NCBI RefSeq assembly: GCF_016587355.1
Contig: NZ_BNJF01000001.1
Span: 434,001-498,000, forward strand
DNA length: 64,000 nucleotides
Reading direction: 5' to 3'
Source of the DNA: Ktedonospora formicarum
Lineage (GTDB): Bacteria; Chloroflexota; Ktedonobacteria; Ktedonobacterales; Ktedonobacteraceae
The stretch's first letter is position 1. Each line of letters opens with the position of its first letter. The notes under the pieces were generated by a model. The model saw only the letters and a list, made by a program, of their open reading frames with translations, was not told where the DNA came from and made no database searches. Below are positions 1-7,756 of the stretch, one piece after another. The position numbers and the translations under genes were made by a program.

Positions 1-458
1 GAATCCCTGTGCCGGCTTTGTCTCCGTCGCTGGAGACAGCAATACCCGCTCCTGGATAACCGTACGTGAGCGAAGTGTGCATCACTGGGGTTAGATTGAG
101 TTGACCATTGGTCAGTTCAAAGGCTTTGATCGTGTCTCCCTGTCCAGTGTCTACATTGGCTCCGGAAACATAAATATACTGCTTTCCACTGGGCGTGCTC
201 CAATACACGGGTGTCATGAAGAGGCCTGGAAGCAATGAGATCTGGCTCTCCTGCACAATCCGATCAACATTGGTCTGCTGCTCCTGCGGAGAGGCGCCCG
301 CTCTTGCTGACACCCAGCATAAGATGCCGATGCGGACCCGTCTGATCTGGTAACAGAAGGTTGCCACTGGAACCCAGGTCATAGTCCCATTCCATCAAAT
401 AATGTTGATTAAATGGAGTAAAATAACGAATAACGTAATCTGGTTGAGGATTCCCCAT
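1..458 (-). pseudogene. Fragment of PQQ-like/beta-propeller protein (truncated, frameshifted)
   Basis: Reading leftward from 458, one frame gives a stretch with YFTPFNQ, DLGSSG and LLLPDQTGPHRHLML. This is the layout of a blade region in PQQ-enzyme-like beta-propeller proteins of Chloroflexota and Acidobacteria. That frame stops near 264, but the same protein resumes in another frame to the window edge (LFMTPVYWSTPSGKQYIYV, then TIKAFELTNGQLNLTPV). Between the two parts the usual GRIYLVDRDN-type stretch is missing, so a small deletion with frameshift is likely around 280-300. No N-terminal propeller part precedes 458, so the 5' end is also lost. The gene continues past base 1. The family call rests on motif memory only. 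Confidence 0.55.
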
Positions 459-520
459 ATTACTGTTTCATGAAATAATTTTCTATACAGATAGATGTTG
501 ATACCAGCTATAACTACATG

Positions 521-1660
521 TCAACGCTCCCTGATCTTAGGAGCACCCAACCCTCTTAAACTGACCTCTTGAAAGAAGCGACCAAGCAATTCACGGCGGT
601 TGTGGACTCCCAGCTTCTCATAAATATGCGTACAGTGTGACTCCACGGTATGTTCGCTGATGACCAGAACGGCGGCAATCTGCTGGTTGCTGTGGCCGCG
701 CAACAACAGTTCACACACCTGCCTCTCGGCCCGACTGAGCGGAAAGGTCGCTGGCACCATAAGTTCGAAGTGCGTGTGTTGAGGCACCAGTGTGACTGCA
801 AGCGCGCCGTCTTCGCTAGCCACAGCCGCCTCGATTCGCAGTAAGCCCGTGGACGTCTGGACCTGGACTGTATGAGGCAGAAATTCCTGAGTATGGGAAG
901 ACAGGCTCGCCACGGCAGTGGACACCGCCGTAGGCAGATGCGTCCCCTTGAGCCGCTCATTGACCCGCAGTCGCTCCATCCAGGTCAGCGCTGCGGGGGT
1001 TGCCATCAGCATCTTCTTGGTCGGCGAAAGGATGAGGACGCCAGTTATCTCTGGACCTGCGAGATCGAGAGAGATATTCGCGCGTTCGCGATCAAATGCC
1101 GAGCGCAACGCTCTGCCGATGAGTGGAGCAACCAGGTGCATAAACGCCAGATCGGTCGGCTGAAAGGTTGGATAGGATTCTAACCGATGCATCTCCAGGG
1201 CTGCAATATAGCACCCATCCACGGCGAAGAACGCGCGCAAGATCCCCCCAGCCGGCGAGTCAATCTCGTGATAACAGCGAGCGAACTCACGTGCGGACAA
1301 GGGGTGAAAAAAATCTGGCGACAAGCCCAAGGAGGTCTCAATCCGATCATGGAGGACCACAACTCTAAGTCCTGCCTGCATCAGGCCGGGAAAGGTGGTC
1401 CCCCACGTGGGTTCTTTCACCAGATAAATCTGCTCGATCCAACGCAAAAAAACACTCGCATCTCGCTCGTCCAAGGTGAGCAGTCTGTTGAACAACCGAC
1501 TCGCAGGATCAACACCTAGCAGCATCTGGATATCGTACGGGATCGCTCGGCGCAAGGCTTCCATGAGCAGCGTTCCCAGTTGTTCGGGAAGCAAGCTTCG
1601 ACTCGCCAAGTGTCGGAGTTGACCGAGCGCCTCGTGTTGCACACGTGAGAGCCGTGGCAT
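521..1660 (-). CDS. LuxR-family transcriptional regulator
   Basis: A 379-residue protein whose last 75 residues form a LuxR/GerE helix-turn-helix: LSRAERQVCELLLRGHSNQQ, then ISEHTVESHCTHIYEKLGVH. The first 300 residues are a sensory-type region with no motif I can name. An in-frame start exists 69 bases further upstream. I chose the ATG at 1660 because AAGGAGGGACC lies directly before it. The gene is divergent from the SnoaL-like gene at 1802, sharing about 140 bases of upstream DNA, so local regulation of that gene is plausible but not shown. The HTH call is secure; ligand and targets are unknown. Confidence 0.85.
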   Translation of the reverse strand: MPRLSRVQHEALGQLRHLASRSLLPEQLGTLLMEALRRAIPYDIQMLLGVDPASRLFNRLLTLDERDASVFLRWIEQIYLVKEPTWGTTFPGLMQAGLRVVVLHDRIETSLGLSPDFFHPLSAREFARCYHEIDSPAGGILRAFFAVDGCYIAALEMHRLESYPTFQPTDLAFMHLVAPLIGRALRSAFDRERANISLDLAGPEITGVLILSPTKKMLMATPAALTWMERLRVNERLKGTHLPTAVSTAVASLSSHTQEFLPHTVQVQTSTGLLRIEAAVASEDGALAVTLVPQHTHFELMVPATFPLSRAERQVCELLLRGHSNQQIAAVLVISEHTVESHCTHIYEKLGVHNRRELLGRFFQEVSLRGLGAPKIRER

Positions 1661-1801
1661 GGTCCCTCCTTGGGGGATTGTGCGCAAAAAAATCATGGAT
1701 TTCCGGGATGTGAGTAGGGAAGTTCTCACTGTATATTACTGCAAGAGCCTGCCTGTCGTAAAGAGAGGTCAAAAGACTGCGAACGAAAGGGAGAATGACC
1801 T

Positions 1802-2224
1802 ATGATGAATGACACGTACAACCGAAGCGCAGATGAGCAAGCGTTGCACGAGCTTTTTCAACAGTTCGTGGACGGGTGGAATCAGGGGAATGGGCAAGCC
1901 CTCGCAGCCCCATTCACAGACGATGCCGATTATATTGTCTGGAACGGAATCAACTTCAAGGGGCGCCAGGCCATTGCCGCTGGGCACCAGCAGATCTTTG
2001 AGACCTTCTATCGAGGCAGCCGCTTGGAGGGGACAATCAAGAGTATCCGATTCTTGCGTGACGACATTGCCCTGCTTCATCTGCATGGCAGACCACGGTT
2101 TCCTGGTCAGACGCTTCCTGCCCCAGAAAATTATGGCATCCAGACCCTGATTGCCATCAAACAAGCTGACGGGTGGCATTTCACCGCGTTCCAAAATACC
2201 TTGATTCAACAGGAGAGATCATAA
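1802..2224 (+). CDS. SnoaL-like / SgcJ-EcaC family protein
   Basis: A 140-residue single-domain protein of the NTF2-like superfamily. The N-terminal DEQALHELFQQFVDGWNQGN helix and the following FTDDADYIVWNG strand fit the SgcJ/EcaC group. The C-terminal half has the expected beta-strand pattern ending in DGWHFTAFQNT. These are small cone-shaped proteins, often annotated as oxidoreductases or ketosteroid-isomerase-like, and most have no demonstrated reaction. The start at 1802 follows a GAAAGGGAG site, and a second ATG follows immediately. It is divergent from the LuxR regulator at 521-1660, the only hint of control. Confidence 0.8.
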   Translation: MMNDTYNRSADEQALHELFQQFVDGWNQGNGQALAAPFTDDADYIVWNGINFKGRQAIAAGHQQIFETFYRGSRLEGTIKSIRFLRDDIALLHLHGRPRFPGQTLPAPENYGIQTLIAIKQADGWHFTAFQNTLIQQERS

Positions 2225-2433
2225 GGCCCATCCCAATAACTCGGAGTGGAATTTGTTCGTCTGCTCCCATGTGAGTCTGCGGCACCAGAGTATAAATTTT
2301 GGAAAGAAGCTGAGGAATTGTCTAAAGTCGAGATAAAGAAACTCAATGATAAGCGTTGATATAGCGAGTGATGCAACAGCCATCATGTTATATAAAAAAC
2401 ACTTTACTGTGATTCAGGAAAGGAGTACACCAA

Positions 2434-3717
2434 ATGGCTCTGCAACAAGAAGCGCCCACTTCGCAGTGGAATGTGCAACAAAGTCCCTGGCGCGGCGAGA
2501 TCAGGCTTCTCCTGGGCTCTGCTATGATCATCTTCCTTCTCACCGTGGGCATTGGTATCTTCAACGGCCAGCGCATTGTGCAACTCGATCATAACACCTT
2601 GCTCACTCATGTCCACGCCGGTACGCTTGGCTGGATCACACTCAGCGTGTTCGCGATCAGTCTTTTTCTCTTCGGCGAGGGGGCTGGCCCTGGAAGATCT
2701 TATGTCCGCTGGCTTTGCATCTTTACTGCGATCACCACCACGCTGTATGTGCTGGCCTTTTGGAGCAGCAGTGTGCCGGGGTTTGGGAGTGGCAGCTATA
2801 TTGCCCGCGCGGTCCTGGGTGTGCTTATGCTGCTGGTCATCCTGCTCTATCTTGGTTGGGTGGTTGCCAAAACTAGGAAAGTACATCTGGGTGTAGCGCA
2901 ACTGGCCGTGTTGGGATCGCTGGTGACGCTATTGCTGGCGGGGCTGATTGGGGTGCTGCTCCAGTTTGTGTTTGCTCTAGGTAATGCCTTCATCTTGCCA
3001 GGAAACAGCATCCCTGCACACGCTTCAACAATGACTGCTGGGTATCTTGTGCTCATTGGTATGGGTCTCTCTGAATGGAGTCTGATGCCGCAGTGTGAGC
3101 GGATCTCTCGCTGGGGACTAGCCCAAATCACACTCTTTTTCCTGGCTGGGCTGGCCATTGGCACAAGTTTCCTTTTCACTGTTATGCCGCTGCAGATGGT
3201 CAACTTGCTTTTCTCCATCGTTGGTGTGCTGATTTACATCGTACGTTTTACCCCTGCACTCGTGCGCCTCAACTGGCCTGGTCGCAACAGCGAGCGTTTC
3301 TTTGCCATGAGCCTACTCTTCGTTGTTTTCAACGTTGGCCTGACCGTCTACCTGGTAGCCAATCTCATCGCAGGCGCTATCCACGATCCCGCTACTGATA
3401 CGCCAGGGCTACTCCTTGCTCTCGATCACTCGATCTTTGTCGGCGTTATGACCAATGCCATTTTTGGCCTTCTTCACGCGACGACGCAGGAACGCCGCCA
3501 ACTATGGCCCTGGACTGAGGATATCCTCTTCTGGGGAATGAACATCAGCCTGGTCGGTTTCCTCTTTGCTTTGATCTCTGAGATGCGTTATCTGGAGAGG
3601 ATCTTCACACCGATTATGGGTCTGAGCATTTTGCTCGGCCTGCTCCTCTTCGCTCTGCGCATGCGTGGCTCTTCGGCTGGAGCACAAGCTAAAGAGAAAG
3701 AAGTGCCTGCTATCTAA
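2434..3717 (+). CDS. Polytopic membrane protein resembling haem-copper oxidase subunit I / NnrS
   Basis: A 427-residue protein with roughly twelve hydrophobic helices filling nearly the whole length. The first loop-helix carries DHNTLLTHVHAGTLGW, and further histidines sit in IPAHAS, LALDHSIFVGVM and FGLLHATTQERRQ. Histidine-bearing helices of this kind occur in cbb3-type/NorB-like subunit I relatives and NnrS-like proteins. I cannot place all six haem/copper ligands, so a catalytic oxidase is not claimed. The charged C-terminal tail (QAKEKEVPAI) is cytoplasmic. A GAAAGGAG site precedes the ATG. It stands alone and is followed by a stem-loop at 3724. Confidence 0.55.
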   Translation: MALQQEAPTSQWNVQQSPWRGEIRLLLGSAMIIFLLTVGIGIFNGQRIVQLDHNTLLTHVHAGTLGWITLSVFAISLFLFGEGAGPGRSYVRWLCIFTAITTTLYVLAFWSSSVPGFGSGSYIARAVLGVLMLLVILLYLGWVVAKTRKVHLGVAQLAVLGSLVTLLLAGLIGVLLQFVFALGNAFILPGNSIPAHASTMTAGYLVLIGMGLSEWSLMPQCERISRWGLAQITLFFLAGLAIGTSFLFTVMPLQMVNLLFSIVGVLIYIVRFTPALVRLNWPGRNSERFFAMSLLFVVFNVGLTVYLVANLIAGAIHDPATDTPGLLLALDHSIFVGVMTNAIFGLLHATTQERRQLWPWTEDILFWGMNISLVGFLFALISEMRYLERIFTPIMGLSILLGLLLFALRMRGSSAGAQAKEKEVPAI

Positions 3718-3723
3718 CCTATC

Positions 3724-3757
3724 ACGCAGACCCGCTGCAAAACAGTCGGGTCTGCGT
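3724..3757 (+). terminator. Stem-loop downstream of the membrane protein gene
   Basis: ACGCAGACCCG and CGGGTCTGCGT pair perfectly (11 bp) around a 12-base loop, starting 6 bases after the stop at 3717. No T-tract follows, so it is terminator-like rather than a textbook intrinsic terminator. Confidence 0.55.
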
Positions 3758-4166
3758 GGAATAGTCGTCTCGTATCTGATGCGCAAAAGAGGAATCAACA
3801 GGTGTGAGATGATTCCGCAACAGGAGGCAGAGATTGCGGCTGCGATTTCCTTAGAAAAGGCATTATGGGGTATAATTCGTTTTAATTTCCTTGGACAGAG
3901 AATGACAAAGTGGATCACGAGCGAATGGCCCAGATGAGAGAAACGTTCGTCCAAATAACGATGATACAGTCTGACCTTGCTTGAACGCAAGAGAATACAC
4001 AAGAAGGTATAGATGTTGAGCCTGCTCGCAAGCTCTCTGCCAGCGAACTCCGACAACGGGAGTGTAACTACTTTGGCTACGAACTGCTAGGGTCGCTTTC
4101 TCAGCCGGTTGCTTGACCTCCTTCCCTTTCTCAACCAGATGGTCCTGGTGTTGGGAAGTGGCATGA
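3758..4166. other. Intergenic, no supported gene
   Basis: Short open frames on both strands have no ribosome-binding site or recognisable protein motif. The downstream ends of the membrane gene (plus) and DinB gene (minus) face each other here. I see nothing else. Confidence 0.4.
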
Positions 4167-4724
4167 TCAAGATGCAGCCCGGTACCATTCCTCAAAGACC
4201 TGCTCGATCTGAGCGATATGGCGTTTCTGATGAAGTGCCAGAAAATAGAGCCACTGGTACATATCCATCTTGCCAAGATTCTGCACGGACATCCGCACCT
4301 GATAGAGGGAACCCTCGCCCTTTCCAAGTGCAGCAAGAATGCTCAGACACTCCTGGTACTGCGCATGAAGGCGTGTGCGAACGTCTTCGAGGGAAGCTCC
4401 CGTTGGCTCCATGTGCTCTGGCCTGATCCAAGGGAAAGCATCCGGATGTCCAATCGGGGTCAGGCGATCCAGATCGCTCTCTCCATCATGGATGGACTCT
4501 CCGCGCTGTGCTCGGCGCAACGCTTTCTCTCGTCCTTGACGAATAATGAGGAGCAGATAATGGTTCGTCAGTGTCACATGCTCAAGAATAGCTTGGATCG
4601 ACCAGCCGCCATCTTGTGGATGATAACAGCGACTCTCCTCTGATTGTTCAAACCATTTCTCCAACTCGACGAGAGCTTCCGACAACGCCTGTTGAACCAC
4701 CTGGATCGTCTTTTCGTACGGCAT
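4167..4724 (-). CDS. DinB/YfiT-family protein
   Basis: A 185-residue four-helix-bundle protein of the DinB/YfiT superfamily. The characteristic metal-binding histidines are placed as expected: one in ILEHVTLTNHYLLL after the WSIQAILEH helix, and the last pair in the C-terminal LALHQKRHIAQIEQV. Members include thiol-dependent S-transferases (bacillithiol, mycothiol, glutathione) and stress proteins. The particular thiol or substrate cannot be read here. The ATG at 4724 is preceded by GAAAGAGGAGAGGGGAAAG, a strong site. It is monocistronic and convergent with the gene ending at 3717. Confidence 0.85.
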   Translation of the reverse strand: MPYEKTIQVVQQALSEALVELEKWFEQSEESRCYHPQDGGWSIQAILEHVTLTNHYLLLIIRQGREKALRRAQRGESIHDGESDLDRLTPIGHPDAFPWIRPEHMEPTGASLEDVRTRLHAQYQECLSILAALGKGEGSLYQVRMSVQNLGKMDMYQWLYFLALHQKRHIAQIEQVFEEWYRAAS

Positions 4725-5258
4725 CGTTCTTTCCCCTCTCCTCTTTCTTCACATCAATAGGCTTCCTGAGAAATGCTCTTGTTCTTCCACCTTCGCATCC
4801 TGTGCTTCCGTTGGTGAGAGCAGCCAGGAGCGCTCTGTTCTTCCTGTCACTGAAGCTGTTTTAACAGTCTAGCAGGATACTGAGCTGTTGTCTATCTGTT
4901 GATTCCTCTCTATATAAGAGCTTTTCTGAACCTGCACTAAGTACAATCATGCAACATTTTGGGCATGGTCCACCCTCAATGCACACCCGCATTACCAAGA
5001 AAATTATTTGATTGTACTTAGGAATAAGGAACAGAGGCAAATGATGAGACAAAGCAAAAGGATACTCCTTGAGAGAGACGCGTTGGATTACATACATGAA
5101 GCAAAGAGAAGAGTGAGCAACGGTTTGCGTATGTCCATACACAATATAAACGAACCGTATCGAAAAACATGAACAAATGCTAATATGTATTTCTCATACA
5201 CTGCAAAGAACGCTTGAGTCGTTCAGAAGAAGCCCATAGAGAATGAAAGGAAGCGTCA
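4725..5258. other. Intergenic, possible 43-codon ORF only
   Basis: Upstream region shared by the divergent DinB and sirtuin genes. One short plus-strand frame, 5041-5172 (ATG ATG, then a basic 43-residue product starting MMRQSKRILL), has a weak GAACAGAGG site. It has no recognisable family, so I do not call it a gene. The part around 4940-5180 is more AT-rich than the flanks. Confidence 0.35.
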
Positions 5259-6014
5259 ATGATGCAGAGATCATGCGATATCCCCCAGGAACTTATCGAG
5301 AACTTGCGAGCCGCGAACAAGATTGCCATCCTGACTGGCGCTGGCATGTCGGCTGAGAGTGGTATCCCAACCTTTCGCGATGCCTTAACAGGTCTCTGGA
5401 GCCAATACAATCCAGAGGACTTGGCGACCCCTCAGGCATTTGAGCACCACCCACGTCTGGTCTGGGAGTGGTATAGCTCTCGGCGCTCATTGGTCAGGCA
5501 GGTCTCTCCCAATCAGGGGCATCAGGCACTGGCAGCCATGGAACGAGTCGTTCCTACTGTGACCGTGATTACGCAAAATGTAGATGGACTCCACCAAAAG
5601 GCAGGCAGCAGCCGTGTGCTTGAGCTCCATGGCAACATTCATCGTGTGAAATGCTCCCAAGAAGGAACCATTGTAGGAACGTGGGAGGAGACCGGAACGC
5701 TTCCGCCGCGCTGCCCCCATTGTCAGGCACTCTTGAGACCCGATGCCGTGTGGTTTGGTGAGCCATTACCTCAAGAGCCATTACTGGAGGCTGCAGAAGC
5801 GGTAGCAGCCTGTGATGTGTTCTTCTCCATTGGCACTTCAGGGCAGGTCTATCCAGCAGCCTCATTCGTCCACTTTGCGCGACGGTCCCATGCGGAGGTG
5901 GTGATTATGAATACCGATGAAAAAGCACAAGATTTCCCAGATTTCCATCGACTGAATGGACCTGCTGGCCAGATCTTGCCCGAACTGCTCCAGACGGTAT
6001 GGCCTCAAATGTAA
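5259..6014 (+). CDS. cobB: Sirtuin-type NAD-dependent protein deacylase
   Basis: A 251-residue SIR2-family enzyme that removes acyl groups from lysines using NAD+. The NAD-binding loop GAGMSAESGIPTFRD is at residues 27-41, followed by TQNVDGLHQKAG and the catalytic histidine in LELHGN. A C..E and CPHC pair lie where the zinc ribbon sits, so only three of the four usual zinc cysteines are visible. WEWYSSRRSLV carries the Y-x-x-R pair that marks class III (CobB/SIRT5-like) enzymes able to remove succinyl groups. AAAGGAAG precedes the ATG. Monocistronic, ending just before a strong stem-loop. Confidence 0.9.
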   Translation: MMQRSCDIPQELIENLRAANKIAILTGAGMSAESGIPTFRDALTGLWSQYNPEDLATPQAFEHHPRLVWEWYSSRRSLVRQVSPNQGHQALAAMERVVPTVTVITQNVDGLHQKAGSSRVLELHGNIHRVKCSQEGTIVGTWEETGTLPPRCPHCQALLRPDAVWFGEPLPQEPLLEAAEAVAACDVFFSIGTSGQVYPAASFVHFARRSHAEVVIMNTDEKAQDFPDFHRLNGPAGQILPELLQTVWPQM

Positions 6015-6031
6015 GAGAAACAAAACTCCAC

Positions 6032-6058
6032 GCTGTCTGGCGGTATCCGCCAGACAGC
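6032..6058 (+). terminator. Strong stem-loop after the sirtuin gene
   Basis: GCTGTCTGGCGG pairs perfectly with CCGCCAGACAGC across a 3-base loop, 18 bases after the stop codon. An A-tract, not a T-tract, follows on the plus strand. Confidence 0.6.
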
Positions 6059-6269
6059 AAAAAAGTTCCAACCGGTCGAGGAACTGAACAAACGAGCGCT
6101 CACTATCTATGAAATGGTCGGAGGCCCAACTATTCAATGCTCAATCAGCCTTTATTTGGTTTAGCAATACTTTACTACCAAGAGGGGTCTTGTACAGGGA
6201 CTTTATGGCGATGAAGACTTTGCTGCCGCCAAGGAAGAGCCACTCATTCCCGCCTTAAAAGACTGTCTC

Positions 6270-6629
6270 TTATGTAGGATTGGTCGGGTCAGCTACGGGT
6301 TTACGCCAACCGAAGAACGCCCAGAGGTTGAGGCCCCAGAGAATAGCACTTACCAGAGATGAGATAAAGGTAACTCTAGTGTAGAAATCCACCATCTGCT
6401 GTACTCCCCAATGATTCTCAGCGCTGATAAGCGGGGCAGCAATGATGATTGCTCCATTAACCAGCAGTTGGAGAATAAAGCAAATTAAGGTAAGCAGTAC
6501 GAGGAGCGAGAGGCGTGGATGCTTATCCCATTTCACAAGCGCGATGATAATGCCTATGAACCATATCAGATAGAGGGGGGATTGTTGCAGGATTTGGTTT
6601 AAGAACAGTGGCGATGTGAGAATATCCAT
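6270..6629 (-). CDS. Small four-helix membrane protein, unknown
   Basis: A 119-residue hydrophobic protein with about four transmembrane helices (YLIWFIGIIIALV, LLVLLTLICFILQLLV, then two in the C-terminal half) and a short polar tail ending ADPTNPT. A longer in-frame reading to 6752 exists, but it runs antisense through an IS5-type transposase scrap. I chose the ATG at 6629 because GAGG lies 8 bases before it. I do not recognise the family. It stands alone between the sirtuin gene and IS debris. Confidence 0.55.
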   Translation of the reverse strand: MDILTSPLFLNQILQQSPLYLIWFIGIIIALVKWDKHPRLSLLVLLTLICFILQLLVNGAIIIAAPLISAENHWGVQQMVDFYTRVTFISSLVSAILWGLNLWAFFGWRKPVADPTNPT

Positions 6630-6701
6630 ACATTGATCCTCATTTTGTCCTAAGAGTTGGTTTGAAAAGGGGCGACCAGTCAGGTGAGATAGACTTGAGA
6701 G

Positions 6702-6803
6702 ATGAAAGCCAACCAAATCTATCCCACAGATCTGACGGATGCCCAATGGCATTGTATCAAAGACTTAGTTCCATCGGCTAAACTGGAAGGGCTGTCTAGC
6801 TAG
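6702..6803 (+). mobile_element. IS5-family transposase, N-terminal scrap
   Basis: Thirty-three codons starting ATG at 6702 encode [18 protein letters not shown] and AKLEG, the conserved opening of IS4/IS5-type transposases (compare YPSDLTDEQWDLLSPLIP in the element at 35.8 kb). A TAG follows at 6801. Nothing of the DDE domain is found downstream, so this is a short 5' remnant. Confidence 0.75.
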
Positions 6804-7040
6804 AGATCATGAGCAAACGTGTTATCGTCCCATCCAGTTTGCATTTAGTGGCTTCGTGAGTTGGCTAGTAAGTGAGCCTATGCTGAGTGGAATCGGAATT
6901 ACAGGTTCATCTGCCAGTGCGATCAGTGCGACGTTGGATTTTTCGTTGCGCAACCTCATCACCCTTCCTATCTATACTGTGAGCCTGGTGAGCGCTTTTC
7001 GCCCGGTCGTACTTGGAGCACCTCTGAGCCAGGAGACAGC

Positions 7041-7634
7041 ATGACCAAATCAGCTATCCAGGCTCATGTTGCGTTTTCAATTGCTTGTCCTCGATCATTG
7101 ATGGCTACCTTTTCAACCGGGGCATCCATGCCATCTATACTGGGGAGCTACCTCAGAGGTTTTACAGGACCTGGGGATTGCCTACTGTTATGCACCCCAG
7201 AAAAGACCTTTTTGCTGCATCAGGGCCAGATATATCCTTTTCCGGTGAGCCTGTCCTCGCTTCTGACGAATCGTTTGCTCACGTTTGGTGACAAATTCGA
7301 ATTTGCACGTCTCCTGAGCACGCTTCCACACCTCAAAACCAAAGAAGTGGCTCATATGAGTGTGCAGGAGTAGCTGGAACGAACGGTGAAACGTTCCCAG
7401 GTTCGTCGGCTCTTGGCTTCGACAGCACGCGTCTTTGTCTATAGATCTGCGCTCGATCTGGTCAGCGCAGAAGTTTTTGTCGCCAAACTGCAACGCTCAC
7501 TCAAACATCCGGTTCACTATGTAGAGGGTGGATGGCAGACGCTTGTAGAGGGGTTGCGTCGCCGCGCTGAAGGATCTGGAGTACACATTATAAAGATTGA
7601 ACGACCTCGGCCTTTCTTTCAAGCCGAGTGCTAA
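7041..7634 (+). pseudogene. Decayed FAD-dependent oxidoreductase (phytoene desaturase-like)
   Basis: Pieces of one protein lie in two frames. Frame 2 from about 7085 reads DGYLFNRGIHAIYTGELPQ, the region after the dinucleotide fold in phytoene-desaturase/protoporphyrinogen-oxidase-like proteins. The frame starting at 7041 then carries the middle part, ending SVQE, stop, LERTVKRSQVRRLL, and continues HYVEGGWQTLVEGLRRRAE. The stop at 7371 is TAG where family members have Trp (TGG), a one-base nonsense change. The N-terminal GxGxxG fold is missing and the C-terminal half is absent after 7634. An AGGAG before the ATG at 7041 may be the original start. Confidence 0.65.
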
Positions 7635-7756
7635 CACTGGCAATCTCAAAAGGACGCGATTGCAGTCTCTTTTCTACGACACATACAATAGTCTTATATG
7701 AATGTTTTTTCTCTCAGCTTTCAGAGCAATTGAGTATTTCTAAAAGGAGCTCTGAG

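Noticed and set aside
2404..2901. 165-codon minus-strand open frame
   Set aside because: Antisense to the 427-residue membrane protein; no ribosome site and low-complexity Glu/Lys/His content.
5041..5172. 43-codon basic ORF
   Set aside because: Weak ribosome site, no family; kept only as a remark in the intergenic entry.
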